The notes under the pieces: generated by a model
The model's database searches: none
Told to the model about the DNA's origin: nothing
The model's input: only the letters and a program-made list of their open reading frames with translations
Translations under genes and position numbers: made by a program
In this document: one piece after another, positions 55,752-64,000 of the stretch
How the letters are laid out: each line of letters starts with the position of its first letter
Numbering within the stretch: position 1 is the stretch's first letter
Origin: Vibrio caribbeanicus ATCC BAA-2122
Lineage (GTDB): Bacteria; Pseudomonadota; Gammaproteobacteria; Enterobacterales; Vibrionaceae
Reading direction: 5' to 3'
DNA: 64,000 nt
NCBI RefSeq assembly: GCF_000165125.1
Contig: NZ_AEIU01000099.1
Location: 58,513-122,512, forward strand

Positions 55752-56729
55752 ATGCTTAAAAATAAATCTATCCATAAAAAAAATGTCGACAAAAGCCATC
55801 GTTTAGAACTCATGTTGCAAGCAATGGCTGATCGCATCTTCTTGATCAATGAAGACATGACGATTGTTGAGCAATATGGTAGTGCTGCCGAAACCTTGAC
55901 TGATTTTGATGTACTCTACCCTGCGCATGTAAGTCACGAACTAAAAAGCGCGCTATCAGATGTATTGCGCTCACAACAACCCATCACAATACGCTACTCA
56001 GTGCTACTGTGCGAACAGCTCGATCTTTCGATATCAGAGATCGAAGCATGGAATGGCATAGATGAAAGGTGGTTTGAAGTTATCATCAAACCAATAGATA
56101 CTTGTGAAGAGACGTCTTATGCACTTTTGCATGAACGAGAGATCACGCAAACCTATATGGACGAGAAAGAGCTGCGTCGCCTTGCAGACACCGATGAGCT
56201 GACCCAAGTTCTTAATCGCCGTGCTTTCACTCGGCACCTTGAGCATGCTTTCAATGATTCGACCACTACTGTAGTGTCCTGTTTAATGATAGATATTGAT
56301 CATTTTAAAGAAATCAACGACCGAGTTGGTCACCTATCCGGAGATGAAGTCATTACTCAAGTAGCGAGGATATGTAAAGATAATATCCGCAGCAATGACT
56401 ATATCGGCCGATTGGGTGGTGAAGAGTTCGGCATCATGCTTAATAGAACTAACGCGATCCAAGCCTATGACGTTGCAGAGCGAATACGCGAAGCGGTAGC
56501 GTCGAGTTCCTGCCATATCGATGGTCATATCATTGTCCCTACTGTAAGTATAGGTATTGCTGAATTAACGGAGCATGTTACGTCAGTTAGAGAGTTAATG
56601 GTTAATGCCGATAAAGCAATGTACTACTCTAAACAAACAGGCCGTAACCAAGTGACGGTACATCATGATAACCTCCCTCACCTCAGCACCGCCCCATTAA
56701 ATGGTGCCAATATTCGCCGAGCTGGCTAG
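55752..56729 (+). CDS. PAS-like / GGDEF diguanylate cyclase
   Basis: A 325-residue cytoplasmic protein. Residues about 18-130 look like a PAS sensor domain (ADRIFLINEDMTIVEQYG, WFEVIIKPID). The GGDEF domain (about 145-305) has DELTQVLNRRAFTRHL, MIDIDHFKEINDRVGH and the active-site GGEEF, so it should synthesise c-di-GMP. An inhibitory I-site RxxD (RSND) lies five residues before GGEEF, implying product inhibition. No membrane segment. Convergent with zntR. Confidence 0.9.
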   Translation: MLKNKSIHKKNVDKSHRLELMLQAMADRIFLINEDMTIVEQYGSAAETLTDFDVLYPAHVSHELKSALSDVLRSQQPITIRYSVLLCEQLDLSISEIEAWNGIDERWFEVIIKPIDTCEETSYALLHEREITQTYMDEKELRRLADTDELTQVLNRRAFTRHLEHAFNDSTTTVVSCLMIDIDHFKEINDRVGHLSGDEVITQVARICKDNIRSNDYIGRLGGEEFGIMLNRTNAIQAYDVAERIREAVASSSCHIDGHIIVPTVSIGIAELTEHVTSVRELMVNADKAMYYSKQTGRNQVTVHHDNLPHLSTAPLNGANIRRAG

Positions 56730-56750
56730 CCGATCAATTCTCAAACTTGG

Positions 56751-57173
56751 TTAGCAACACGAATCTAAAGGCTCGTCAGCAAGCGCACCTAATATCGAAC
56801 AGTGACTCGCATCATCGTCCACTTCTCCACAACAAGCATCATTGATCTTTTTTAACGCTACTCGAATTTTCTTCAATTCATCAATCTTGTTGTCAATGAC
56901 ATTCAGCTTAGCACTCGTAATGGCTTTAACCTCCGCACAACTATGTTCTGTTGCCTCAAGCTTGATCTCGAGTAATTCTTTTATCTCTTCAAGACTCAGA
57001 CCTAAGCCTTTCGCGCGTAGGATAAAGCTGACTTGATGCTGGTTGTCATCATTATAAAGCCGATACCCAGATTCACTTCGACCTGCTGGTTTTAGCAAAT
57101 GATTTTTTTCATAAAAACGCAAGGTGTCTGTGGTTACTTGACAGCGCTTAGCGAGTTCACCAATTTGAAACAT
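56751..57173 (-). CDS. zntR: MerR-family zinc-responsive regulator ZntR
   Basis: A 140-residue MerR-type regulator: HTH MFQIGELAKRCQVTTDTLRFYEKNHLL, the wing GRSESGYRLYN, then the dimer helix. The metal-binding cysteines are placed as in ZntR: HSCAEVK, NDACCGE and SHCSILGAL, with an extra C-terminal DSCC. It should activate a zinc exporter gene by distorting its promoter; that target is not in the window. Divergent from purH. Confidence 0.85.
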   Translation of the reverse strand: MFQIGELAKRCQVTTDTLRFYEKNHLLKPAGRSESGYRLYNDDNQHQVSFILRAKGLGLSLEEIKELLEIKLEATEHSCAEVKAITSAKLNVIDNKIDELKKIRVALKKINDACCGEVDDDASHCSILGALADEPLDSCC

Positions 57174-57230
57174 AATATTTCCTCCATGATTACTTTTATC
57201 AAAAACTGGTTTTTTTGCAAAAAAAACACA

Positions 57231-57248
57231 ATGCCAAACGATTGCGCG
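57231..57248. promoter_or_regulatory. Candidate PurR operator upstream of purH
   Basis: ATGCCAAACGATTGCGCG resembles the PurR palindrome ACGCAAACGTTTGCGT, with GCNAAACG / ATTGCG core. It lies about 130 bp before purH, next to a TAGAAT -10-like box (57271-57276). purHD is PurR-regulated in enterobacteria. Confidence 0.6.
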
Positions 57249-57379
57249 AGCTTTTTCCGAATAGATTGGTTAGAATACGCACCATTCAATAAAAGGTCTT
57301 AACCATTGTAAACGCCGCGTGTCGAGATGTTCACAATGGTTAATATCTTTGTACTCCGTGATTTTAAGGAAATAGAAGC

Positions 57380-58972
57380 ATGAATACCACACGTCCCATA
57401 CGCCGCGCACTTCTGAGCGTATCTGATAAAACAGGCATTGTTGAATTTGCCTTTGCACTCGCTGAACGTGGTGTCGATATTCTATCTACTGGGGGAACCG
57501 CTCGCTTGCTCATTGAGCAAGGTATTAGGGTCACTGAAGTTTCTGATTACACCGGCTTTCCTGAAATGATGGACGGCCGAGTAAAAACACTACACCCAAA
57601 AGTACATGGTGGAATTCTTGGCCGACGCGGTCAAGATGACCAAGTCATGATTCAGCATGGTATTCAGCCCATCGATATGGTTGTAGTCAACCTTTATCCT
57701 TTTGCTGACACTGTAGCAAAGAAAGATTGTACTCTCGCCGATGCGATTGAAAATATTGATATCGGCGGACCAACCATGGTTCGAAGTGCAGCCAAAAACC
57801 ACAAGGACGTTGCCATCGTTGTTAACGCTGCTAACTACCAAAGAGTTATCGCTGAGATGGATACAAAGCAGAACTCTCTAACTCAAGAGACTCGCTTTGA
57901 TCTTGCTATCGCCGCTTTTGAACACACCGCAGCCTATGATGGAATGATCGCCAACTACTTTGGCACTATGGTCCCGACATATGGTGAAAATTCAGAGGGA
58001 GATGATAACTCGCTCTTTCCTCGTACCTTTAACCAGCAACTGATCAAAAAGCAAGATATGCGCTACGGAGAAAACAGTCATCAACAAGCGGCTTTCTACG
58101 TTGAAGCCTCGCCACAAGAAGCGTCAGTTGCCACAGCACAGCAAATTCAAGGCAAAGCACTGTCTTTCAACAACATTGCAGACACGGATGCCGCTCTTGA
58201 ATGTGTTAAAGAATTCAGTGAGCCTGCTTGTGTTATTGTTAAACATGCCAACCCGTGTGGAGTTGCACTCGGAGAGAGTATTCTAGAGGCTTACCAGCGC
58301 GCTTATAAGACCGATCCGACCTCTGCATTCGGTGGCATTATTGCCTTTAACCGTGAGCTGGATGCTGAGACAGCCCAAGCTATCATTGAAAAACAATTCG
58401 TCGAAGTCATTATCGCTCCTTCAGTCTCGAGTGATGCGATCAACATTGTCTCAGCCAAGAAAAATGTTCGTTTATTGGAGTGTGGTCAATGGTCAACGAA
58501 AACGACAGGCTTTGACCTCAAACGGGTAAATGGTGGACTACTTGTTCAAGACCGAGACCAAGGCATGGTGGAGTTAAGCGATTTACAAGTCGTCTCCGAG
58601 CGCCGACCAACTGACGCTGAGCTGAAAGATGCACTGTTCTGCTGGAAAGTCGCCAAGTACGTTAAATCTAATGCGATTGTGTATGCAAAAGGCGATATGA
58701 CGATAGGGGTTGGTGCCGGTCAAATGAGCCGCGTTTATTCTGCAAAAATCGCAGGTATTAAAGCAGCAGATGAGGGTCTAGAGGTTGAAGGTTGCGTGAT
58801 GGCATCAGATGCCTTCTTCCCATTTCGTGATGGTATAGATGCCGCTGCTGATGCTGGTATCCGTTGTGTGATACAACCCGGTGGTTCAATGCGTGATGAT
58901 GAAGTTATCGCTGCCGCCAATGAACATGGAATGGCAATGATCTTTACTGGTATGCGCCATTTCCGCCATTAG
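57380..58972 (+). CDS. purH: Bifunctional AICAR formyltransferase / IMP cyclohydrolase
   Basis: A 530-residue PurH catalysing the last two steps of IMP synthesis. N-terminal cyclohydrolase (MGS-like) domain: [50 protein letters not shown]. The C-terminal transformylase has [42 protein letters not shown] with the catalytic Lys-His, [10 protein letters not shown] and [11 protein letters not shown]. Full length. It begins the purHD operon. Confidence 0.97.
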   Translation: MNTTRPIRRALLSVSDKTGIVEFAFALAERGVDILSTGGTARLLIEQGIRVTEVSDYTGFPEMMDGRVKTLHPKVHGGILGRRGQDDQVMIQHGIQPIDMVVVNLYPFADTVAKKDCTLADAIENIDIGGPTMVRSAAKNHKDVAIVVNAANYQRVIAEMDTKQNSLTQETRFDLAIAAFEHTAAYDGMIANYFGTMVPTYGENSEGDDNSLFPRTFNQQLIKKQDMRYGENSHQQAAFYVEASPQEASVATAQQIQGKALSFNNIADTDAALECVKEFSEPACVIVKHANPCGVALGESILEAYQRAYKTDPTSAFGGIIAFNRELDAETAQAIIEKQFVEVIIAPSVSSDAINIVSAKKNVRLLECGQWSTKTTGFDLKRVNGGLLVQDRDQGMVELSDLQVVSERRPTDAELKDALFCWKVAKYVKSNAIVYAKGDMTIGVGAGQMSRVYSAKIAGIKAADEGLEVEGCVMASDAFFPFRDGIDAAADAGIRCVIQPGGSMRDDEVIAAANEHGMAMIFTGMRHFRH

Positions 58973-58993
58973 TCACAAAGAATACTTGAGGCT

Positions 58994-59029
58994 ATGACGC
59001 CCTTTAGACTTTCTCGAAGAAGGCGTCAT
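58994..59029 (+). other. Hairpin between purH and purD
   Basis: ATGACGCC / GGCGTCAT perfect 8-bp stem with a 20-base loop. No T run follows, so it is more likely an intercistronic element than a terminator. Confidence 0.45.
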
Positions 59030-59078
59030 CACCCTACTCAATAAACCATTAGAGATTTTCTATTTAAGGAATTTGAGA

Positions 59079-60362
59079 ATGCGAGTTTTAATTATAGGCT
59101 CAGGCGGTAGAGAACATGCTCTCGGTTGGAAAGCAGCACAAAACCCAAACGTTGAAACCGTCTTTATTGCCCCTGGAAACGCTGGTACAGCGCTAGAAAG
59201 TAAGCTTGAGAATGTTAATATTGATGTTGAAAACATCTCCGACCTGGTTAACTTTGCGCAAGAAAAGCAAGTTGCTCTCACCATAGTTGGTCCAGAGGCT
59301 CCTCTTGTTTTAGGTGTTGTTGATGCATTTCGTGAAGCTGGGCTTGCTATCTTTGGCCCCACTCAAGCAGCAGCGCAGCTTGAAGGGTCAAAGGCATTTA
59401 CCAAAGACTTTTTAGCGCGGCACAATATCCCTACGGCAAGCTATGAAAATTTTACTGAGATAGAACCTGCCATAGACTACGTACGCAAACACGGCGCCCC
59501 AATTGTTGTTAAGGCTGATGGTCTGGCTGCAGGCAAAGGCGTTATTGTTGCAATGACGCTTGATGAAGCCGAAACAGCGATCAAAGATATGCTGGCAGGA
59601 AACGCATTTGGCGAAGCAGGACATCGCGTCGTTATTGAAGAATTCCTAGAAGGTGAGGAAGCCAGCTTCATCGTTATGGTGGATGGTCAGAGCGTTCTAC
59701 CGATGGCAACCAGTCAAGATCATAAACGTGTTGGAGATAATGATACAGGACCTAACACCGGAGGAATGGGCGCTTACTCTCCGGCCCCTGTCGTCACACC
59801 TGAAATACACCAAAAAATCCTAGAAGAAGTCATTTATCCAACAGTGCGCGGTATGGACGCAGAGGGTTACCCATATACTGGTTTTCTTTATGCTGGGCTT
59901 ATGATTGATGCAAGTGGGCAGCCCAAAGTCATAGAATATAATTGCCGTTTTGGCGATCCTGAGACGCAACCGATTATGATGCGTATGGAATCTGATCTAG
60001 TTGAGCTATGTTTAATGGCCGTCGATCAGAAACTTGACCAAGCCGAATCTAAATGGAGTAATGAGGCGGCGGTTGGTGTTGTGTTAGCCGCGGGGGGATA
60101 CCCTGGTCAATATCAAAAAGGCGCGGTAATTCATCTTCCAGAGAGCCAGGATGTGTGGGCCAAAGTTTTTCATGCGGGAACCCGTTCTGACTCTAACCAA
60201 CAAGTGCTGACAAATGGCGGAAGAGTGCTTTGTGCGACCGCACTCGGAAACACCGTATTAGAAGCCCAGCAGCGTGCCTACGAGTTGATAAAGGAAATTA
60301 GCTGGGATGGTATGTTTTATCGCGGTGACATTGGTTACCGTGCTATACAACGTGAAAAATAA
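59079..60362 (+). CDS. purD: Phosphoribosylamine-glycine ligase (GAR synthetase)
   Basis: A 427-residue ATP-grasp enzyme, second step of purine synthesis. I use the ATG at 59079 (MRVLIIGSGGREHALGWKA) preceded by AAGGAATTTGAGA; a TTG two codons earlier is possible. Seen: FIAPGNAGTALE, GPEAPLVLG, VKADGLAAGKGVIVA (grasp loop), GDNDTGPNTGGMGAYSPAP and EYNCRFGDPETQPIM. It is the second gene of the purHD operon, with a terminator directly after the stop. Confidence 0.97.
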   Translation: MRVLIIGSGGREHALGWKAAQNPNVETVFIAPGNAGTALESKLENVNIDVENISDLVNFAQEKQVALTIVGPEAPLVLGVVDAFREAGLAIFGPTQAAAQLEGSKAFTKDFLARHNIPTASYENFTEIEPAIDYVRKHGAPIVVKADGLAAGKGVIVAMTLDEAETAIKDMLAGNAFGEAGHRVVIEEFLEGEEASFIVMVDGQSVLPMATSQDHKRVGDNDTGPNTGGMGAYSPAPVVTPEIHQKILEEVIYPTVRGMDAEGYPYTGFLYAGLMIDASGQPKVIEYNCRFGDPETQPIMMRMESDLVELCLMAVDQKLDQAESKWSNEAAVGVVLAAGGYPGQYQKGAVIHLPESQDVWAKVFHAGTRSDSNQQVLTNGGRVLCATALGNTVLEAQQRAYELIKEISWDGMFYRGDIGYRAIQREK

Positions 60363-60367
60363 CAACT

Positions 60368-60393
60368 AAAAAGCGCTCTTAGAGCGCTTTTTA
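60368..60393. terminator. Bidirectional terminator, purD / DUF1481 gene
   Basis: AAAAAGCGCTCT / AGAGCGCTTTTT stem with T runs on both strands. It overlaps the stop codon of the convergent DUF1481 gene. Confidence 0.88.
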
Positions 60394-61098
60394 CTTATCA
60401 TCGATAAGATGGGGCCGAGTGACACACTGATGGCTGTCCTCATCCAGCATAAGCAATTCTTCAACGGACACTTCTTTGGCTTTAACACGTCCAATAAAAG
60501 CCGCATAGCTATCTATGGTAGACAACCTGTGTACAACAAAACTCGGTAGTGTGGTCTTAAACTCAACATGATGGAAGCTTTCACCAGCACATGTCTCGAA
60601 TTTTTCTCCATCCCAATAACCCTGAATAAGCCTCATTCCTGAACGATGCTGAGATTTAGTATTCTTGGCAATATTGGCCGCTTCCTGAGTGAGCAACAAC
60701 AATTTATCTGCTTTCAAGGGTAAGACTTTATGATCTAACCTGTACTGTTGATAGATAGCCTCTCCGTCTTTGTTAAAGCGTACATGTAAACTATATGGAA
60801 TGACTCGAGAGTCACCTTTCAGTTGCTCTCCAGTGCGCACCAGCTCTCTGAGCTTCTTATCTACCCAGCGATACTCTGTTTTATACCAACCATGCTCACC
60901 AGCATTGACATAATCCGCAGCACTGTAAGGCAGTGAAAGTTTCTCTGTATACCAGTAAAAACTGGTCACTCCCCCCATGACTTGGCCACCAGAGTAATGA
61001 GTGAGCTGTTCATTGGCATCATTCAATGATGTCTGTGAAGAGCAGCCAGTTAACACTGCGATGCTCAGAAATACTGCAAGATAGATTTTCATTTTCAT
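60391..61098 (-). CDS. DUF1481 (YjaH-like) lipoprotein
   Basis: A lipoprotein of about 235 residues. From MKMKIYLAVFLSIAVLTGCSS the lipobox LTGC gives lipidation at the Cys. The mature part includes GGQVMGGVTSFYWYTEKLSLP, WVDKKLRELVRTGEQLKG and YRLDHKVLPL, the DUF1481 pattern found beside hupA (yjaH in E. coli). Function unknown. The start codon lies only a few bases after the T run of the hupA terminator, with no good SD, so translation may depend on read-through; an ATG two codons further (61092) is an alternative start. Confidence 0.8.
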   Translation of the reverse strand: MKMKIYLAVFLSIAVLTGCSSQTSLNDANEQLTHYSGGQVMGGVTSFYWYTEKLSLPYSAADYVNAGEHGWYKTEYRWVDKKLRELVRTGEQLKGDSRVIPYSLHVRFNKDGEAIYQQYRLDHKVLPLKADKLLLLTQEAANIAKNTKSQHRSGMRLIQGYWDGEKFETCAGESFHHVEFKTTLPSFVVHRLSTIDSYAAFIGRVKAKEVSVEELLMLDEDSHQCVTRPHLIDDK

Positions 61099-61106
61099 AA
61101 AAAAAT

Positions 61107-61138
61107 ACGCCAAGATAATCACTACCTTGGCGTAATAT
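61107..61138 (-). terminator. Terminator of hupA
   Basis: TTACGCCAAGG / CTTGGCGTA stem on the minus strand followed by T7. The next gene starts immediately after it. Confidence 0.8.
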
Positions 61139-61177
61139 AAACTAATAAAGGCTTAACACCATTAAATTATCGTCAAA

Positions 61178-61450
61178 TTAATTTACAGATTCTTTTAATG
61201 CTTTACCTGCAACAAATGCTGGTACATTAGCTGCTGCAATTTGAATTTCAGCACCAGTTTTTGGGTTACGGCCAGTACGAGCTGCACGGTGATTAACTTT
61301 GAATGTCCCAAAACCAATGAGTTGCACCTGGTCGCCGTCTTTTAATGCGCCAGTAACGCCATCAAGTGTCGCTTCAAGAGCAGCTTTAGCTTGCGCCTTA
61401 GAAAGATCCGCTTTTTCTGCAATAAAGTCGATTAATTGGGTCTTGTTCAT
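61178..61450 (-). CDS. hupA: Histone-like DNA-binding protein HU-alpha
   Basis: A 90-residue [68 protein letters not shown]... The beta-arm motif [27 protein letters not shown] includes the DNA-intercalating Pro. Length and sequence are close to E. coli HupA. It compacts and bends DNA as an alpha-beta or homo-dimer. An AAGGG SD lies just before ATG. Neighbours DUF1481 and DUF416 match the enterobacterial hupA context. Confidence 0.97.
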   Translation of the reverse strand: MNKTQLIDFIAEKADLSKAQAKAALEATLDGVTGALKDGDQVQLIGFGTFKVNHRAARTGRNPKTGAEIQIAAANVPAFVAGKALKESVN

Positions 61451-61704
61451 TAGGTTTCCCTTCTTATATGTTATCGAGTTAATCTCACTCTAAATCATAA
61501 ATGCCCTATCTGGCAAAGGTTTGTGGGCTTTCTTTGGCTCTAATGCCTTACTTTTAACCATATTCTGAGCATTAACTCACAATTTGCCGAATTGTCAGCA
61601 GCATGTCATGTCATTTATGCTTTAAATACGCTGGCAAATTAATCAGATATCTTTTAATCATTTGACGCGTAAATAATCAACTGGCTACTATTTCATAAAA
61701 TAAC

Positions 61705-61818
61705 TATACCCAAGTGACTTCAGAATGCATGATTCAGAGTAATGCCACAGTGTTGAGTTCAAGGAAAATAACGCAGCGGAATAGTCGACTCTTACCAAGT
61801 TGTTTGACGATGAAAAGC
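61705..61818. repeat. MITE-like repeat, copy C (right end missing)
   Basis: TATACCCAAGTGACTTCAGA, then GATTCAGAGTAATGCCACAG and AATAGTCGACTCTTACCAAG match copy A through about 110 bp, but the inverted TTGGGTATA end is absent. It lies in the 61451-61831 gap between hupA and the DUF416 gene, which otherwise shows only promoter-like AT-rich sequence for hupA. Confidence 0.7.
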
Positions 61819-61831
61819 GACAAGCACACCA

Positions 61832-62419
61832 TCAAATAGCAATGCCAATATTGCTCACAGCATCTTCACGCAGCTCGTTGCGAAGATCTTTTATCAATTC
61901 AATATCGCGCTCTTTGGCTTCTCGAAGGGGGCGAAATATTGCCCACTGAACATCCCACTCGCTACATATCGAGTCAAACTCTTTTTGATTGGCATTATCA
62001 ATACTGACATTGTGTTGCGCTTCCTCAAGTTGCGCGACCGTCACAACGGATTGCTGGCTCACTTTCAACATGTGATCAAACAAATAATCTCTATCGAGAA
62101 GCCCATGCAGCAAGTCAGAGAGTGCAACACATGCGTCGATAGCTGGATGCACACCGTAAAAATCATAATCTTCCGAGACAGGGATGATAGATTCGAGTTT
62201 TTCTAACTGACGCTCAAAATTCACCTTTGCCGTCTTAACCGTCATTTGCTCCCAAATACTATCTAAGATATCACGATAGATTCGTGACTCAGCAAACTTC
62301 GTTGCCTGACAAAATGCGGCATAATTAGGGTACATTCGTTCACATAGACTCGCCATAAATGTGATCTGTTGCCAAGGTTCTAACTTCTCTAAACGAAGTT
62401 GAAGAGGATTTTGTAGCAT
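61832..62419 (-). CDS. yjaG: DUF416 (YjaG) family protein
   Basis: A 195-residue cytoplasmic protein: LEKLEPWQQITFMASLCERMYPNYAAFCQ, YRDILDSIWEQM, DYDFYGVHPAIDACVALSDLL. This is the DUF416/YjaG pattern; the function is unknown. In E. coli yjaG is directly upstream of hupA, as here, though in this genome the repeat copy C has entered the gap. The ATG at 62417-62419 is divergent from the dehydrogenase gene. Confidence 0.88.
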   Translation of the reverse strand: MLQNPLQLRLEKLEPWQQITFMASLCERMYPNYAAFCQATKFAESRIYRDILDSIWEQMTVKTAKVNFERQLEKLESIIPVSEDYDFYGVHPAIDACVALSDLLHGLLDRDYLFDHMLKVSQQSVVTVAQLEEAQHNVSIDNANQKEFDSICSEWDVQWAIFRPLREAKERDIELIKDLRNELREDAVSNIGIAI

Positions 62420-62489
62420 AACGACTCATTGATTGCTGAAATTGACGGCAAGAGTGTACTTGATAAGCCACGAGGAAAAAAGTAAGGCC

Positions 62490-63416
62490 ATGAACAATTT
62501 CACTCACAAACTGTATTTACTCACAGGGAACGACACTCAATACCATAAACTGATAAAACAGAGAAACTTGTCCGATCTCAGCATCACAGAAAACCGCTCA
62601 GAGGCAAGCATTTTGTTGGCCGCACCGCCCCTAGCGGCGCCGTGTTTGGAAGATTTTCCTAATCTGAAATGGATTCAGTCGATTTATGCAGGCGTAGACA
62701 CTCTAGTGCCTCGTCTCGACCATTTTTCAGGGAAGCTTACCAATGTACGAGGTATTTTTGGTCAGCAAATCTCTGAATACGTTCTGGGCTACCTGATTGA
62801 GTACTTTAGACAGTTTGTTCAGTACCGAGATTGCCAGCAAAACGAGACATGGCAGCCACGCCCTTATCAGACATTAAGTGGAAAAAAAATGGTTGTACTT
62901 GGTACTGGTTCGATCGGAAGCCACCTAGCAACAACGGTCAACCAATTCTCTATCACTTCTATCGGTATCAATCGCAGCGGTATCCCCGAAAAGAATTCAC
63001 CATTTTGCCATACTTTCCATATCCAAGAATTGGCGACAGCATTAAAACAAGCCGATATCTTGGTCAACACACTACCCAACACGCCAGAAACCGAGTATTT
63101 ATTAACTTCCGAGATCTTAAAGTCTTGCAAGAATGTATTGCTGTTTAACGTCGGGCGCGGCAATATCATCAAAGACGAGGTATTACTCGAGGCGATCAAT
63201 AAAAAATCAGTGAGTCACGCTTTCTTAGACGTCTTTGAACAAGAACCATTAGTAGAAAACCACCCATTTTGGCAGCACAAAGACATTACCATAACACCAC
63301 ATATCGCAGCTGTTAGCTTTCCAGAGCAGGTTGTTGAGATATTTTGTGAAAACTACCAGCGTTGGTATGATGGATTTAGCCTGATTAACCTCATCGATCC
63401 CAGTAGAGGCTATTAG
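62490..63416 (+). CDS. D-2-hydroxyacid dehydrogenase
   Basis: A 308-residue NAD(P)-dependent dehydrogenase. I use the ATG at 62490 (MNNFTHKLYLLTGND) because AGTAAGGCC precedes it; a TTG at 62433 is the alternative. The Rossmann motif is VVLGTGSIGSHLA. The catalytic residues are the Arg in LFNVGRGNI, the Glu in DVFEQEPLVENHPFW and the His in ITPHIAA. The short length and sequence resemble glyoxylate/hydroxypyruvate-type GhrA enzymes; the substrate is not certain. It overlaps the next gene by one base (TAGTG). Confidence 0.88.
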   Translation: MNNFTHKLYLLTGNDTQYHKLIKQRNLSDLSITENRSEASILLAAPPLAAPCLEDFPNLKWIQSIYAGVDTLVPRLDHFSGKLTNVRGIFGQQISEYVLGYLIEYFRQFVQYRDCQQNETWQPRPYQTLSGKKMVVLGTGSIGSHLATTVNQFSITSIGINRSGIPEKNSPFCHTFHIQELATALKQADILVNTLPNTPETEYLLTSEILKSCKNVLLFNVGRGNIIKDEVLLEAINKKSVSHAFLDVFEQEPLVENHPFWQHKDITITPHIAAVSFPEQVVEIFCENYQRWYDGFSLINLIDPSRGY

Positions 63417-63994
63417 TGCTCGAGCAACTTCTCACTGAAATACGCGCATGCCGAGTATGCCAAAATGAACTTCCTTTGGGCTGTAACCCCATTATTCAAG
63501 CTGCGAGCAGCGCAAAGATACTGATCATTGGACAAGCCCCAGGGTTGAAGGTTCACCAAACCTCGACTCCATGGAATGACCCTAGCGGTCAAAGACTTCG
63601 TCAATGGCTCCAAATCGACTCAGACACCTTTTATAACCCACACCAAGTCGCGATTATGCCTATGGGGTTATGCTATCCAGGAAAAGGCAAATCCGGCGAC
63701 CTCCCACCAAGAAAAGAATGCGCGCCCCTTTGGCATCACCAAATATTACCACTTTTACCTCAAATCAAGCTCACCTTACTGATTGGTCAATATGCACAAA
63801 ATTATTATCTTTATGATAAGCCCAAAACGCTAACAGAAACGGTGCGTCAATGGCAAAAATGGGCACCACATTTTTTGCCTTTACCTCATCCATCACCAAG
63901 AAATACTTTGTGGCTTAGAAAGAACCCATGGTTTGAGGAAACCGTGCTACCTGTCATACAAGCTCAATTCAGAAAGGCGTTAATCGATGAATAA
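63416..63994 (+). CDS. Uracil-DNA glycosylase family protein
   Basis: A 192-residue UDG-superfamily protein starting at GTG. Motif 1 is LIIGQAPGLKVH (GxAPG) and motif 2 is LPHPSPRN, as in the UDG-like family. The N terminus has CRVCQNELPLGC, a partial cysteine cluster like that of Fe-S UDGs. The Asp or Asn that activates water in UDG is not obvious, and the activity of this subfamily is not established. Translationally coupled to the dehydrogenase. Confidence 0.82.
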   Translation: MLEQLLTEIRACRVCQNELPLGCNPIIQAASSAKILIIGQAPGLKVHQTSTPWNDPSGQRLRQWLQIDSDTFYNPHQVAIMPMGLCYPGKGKSGDLPPRKECAPLWHHQILPLLPQIKLTLLIGQYAQNYYLYDKPKTLTETVRQWQKWAPHFLPLPHPSPRNTLWLRKNPWFEETVLPVIQAQFRKALIDE

Positions 63995-64000
63995 AAAAAC
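63987..64000 (+). CDS. Probable start of the next gene (cut by window end)
   Basis: ATGAATAAAAAAAC overlaps the UDG-family stop codon (GATGAATAA), with AGAAAGGCG 8 bases upstream as RBS. Only 14 bases are visible, so no product can be named. Confidence 0.4.

Noticed and set aside
1-64000. CRISPR arrays, tRNA or rRNA genes, prophage structural genes, integrase
   Set aside because: Looked for and not seen; the island has no recognisable integrase or transposase.

Overview
This window looks like Vibrio chromosome. The gene content and order are those of the genus: yheT-yheU-prkB-crp, an arginine succinyltransferase (ast) cluster beside pabA, a secreted chitobiase, the CrbS/CrbR acetate-switch locus with acs, aroQ-accB-accC-prmA-dusB-fis, zntR, purH-purD and hupA. 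The species cannot be fixed from this sequence. I found no rRNA, tRNA or CRISPR array.

Layout. 0-3 kb: yheT (5' end outside the window), yheU, prkB and crp. 3-10 kb: a DUF1338 protein, astD-astA-astC, pabA, a 45-aa lipoprotein and a Dps-type ferritin. 10-16 kb: a GH20 chitobiase, a small secreted protein with a vestigial second copy, a LysR regulator divergent from an NTF2-like protein, and a DUF4286 protein. 16-30.8 kb: an AT-rich accessory island read almost entirely on the minus strand. 30.9-42.5 kb: an ExeM-type secreted nuclease, fxsA, aspA, dsbD, crbR, a MarC protein, and the DUF4212/ActP acetate symporter pair. 42.5-49.6 kb: the SSS-domain hybrid kinase crbS, an MFS transporter and acs. 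49.8-64 kb: housekeeping genes ending in a UDG-family gene.

The island is the main point of interest. It holds one complete polymorphic-toxin operon: a 123-aa membrane protein, a 2372-aa SpvB/FG-GAP/RHS protein with a signal peptide, and a periplasmic immunity-like protein. Upstream of it lies an array of displaced toxin C-terminus/immunity modules: a papain-fold toxin with Imm35, a TriTu-like immunity gene with a 44-codon toxin tail, an NCQDF-motif toxin with a periplasmic propeller-like partner, and several smaller remnants. The modules are separated by copies of one short sequence (minus-strand reading TAAATAAAGGACAGGCACC plus a hairpin arm). It lies in or near the stop region of the preceding gene and directly abuts the truncated toxin tail of the next. 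A 140-bp direct repeat (24.1 and 30.7 kb) flanks the whole array; one copy is the upstream region of the intact operon. One orphan immunity gene, broken by a homopolymer frameshift, is a recognisable relative of the active one. I read this as the fossil record of repeated toxin-tip replacement at a terminator-like junction.

The second coherent system is acetate use: crbS and crbR flank the DUF4212-ActP symporter genes, with acs 1.6 kb beyond crbS. A shared CTAAAGYCTAAT-like motif lies upstream of crbR, the symporter operon and acs, and is a candidate common regulatory site.
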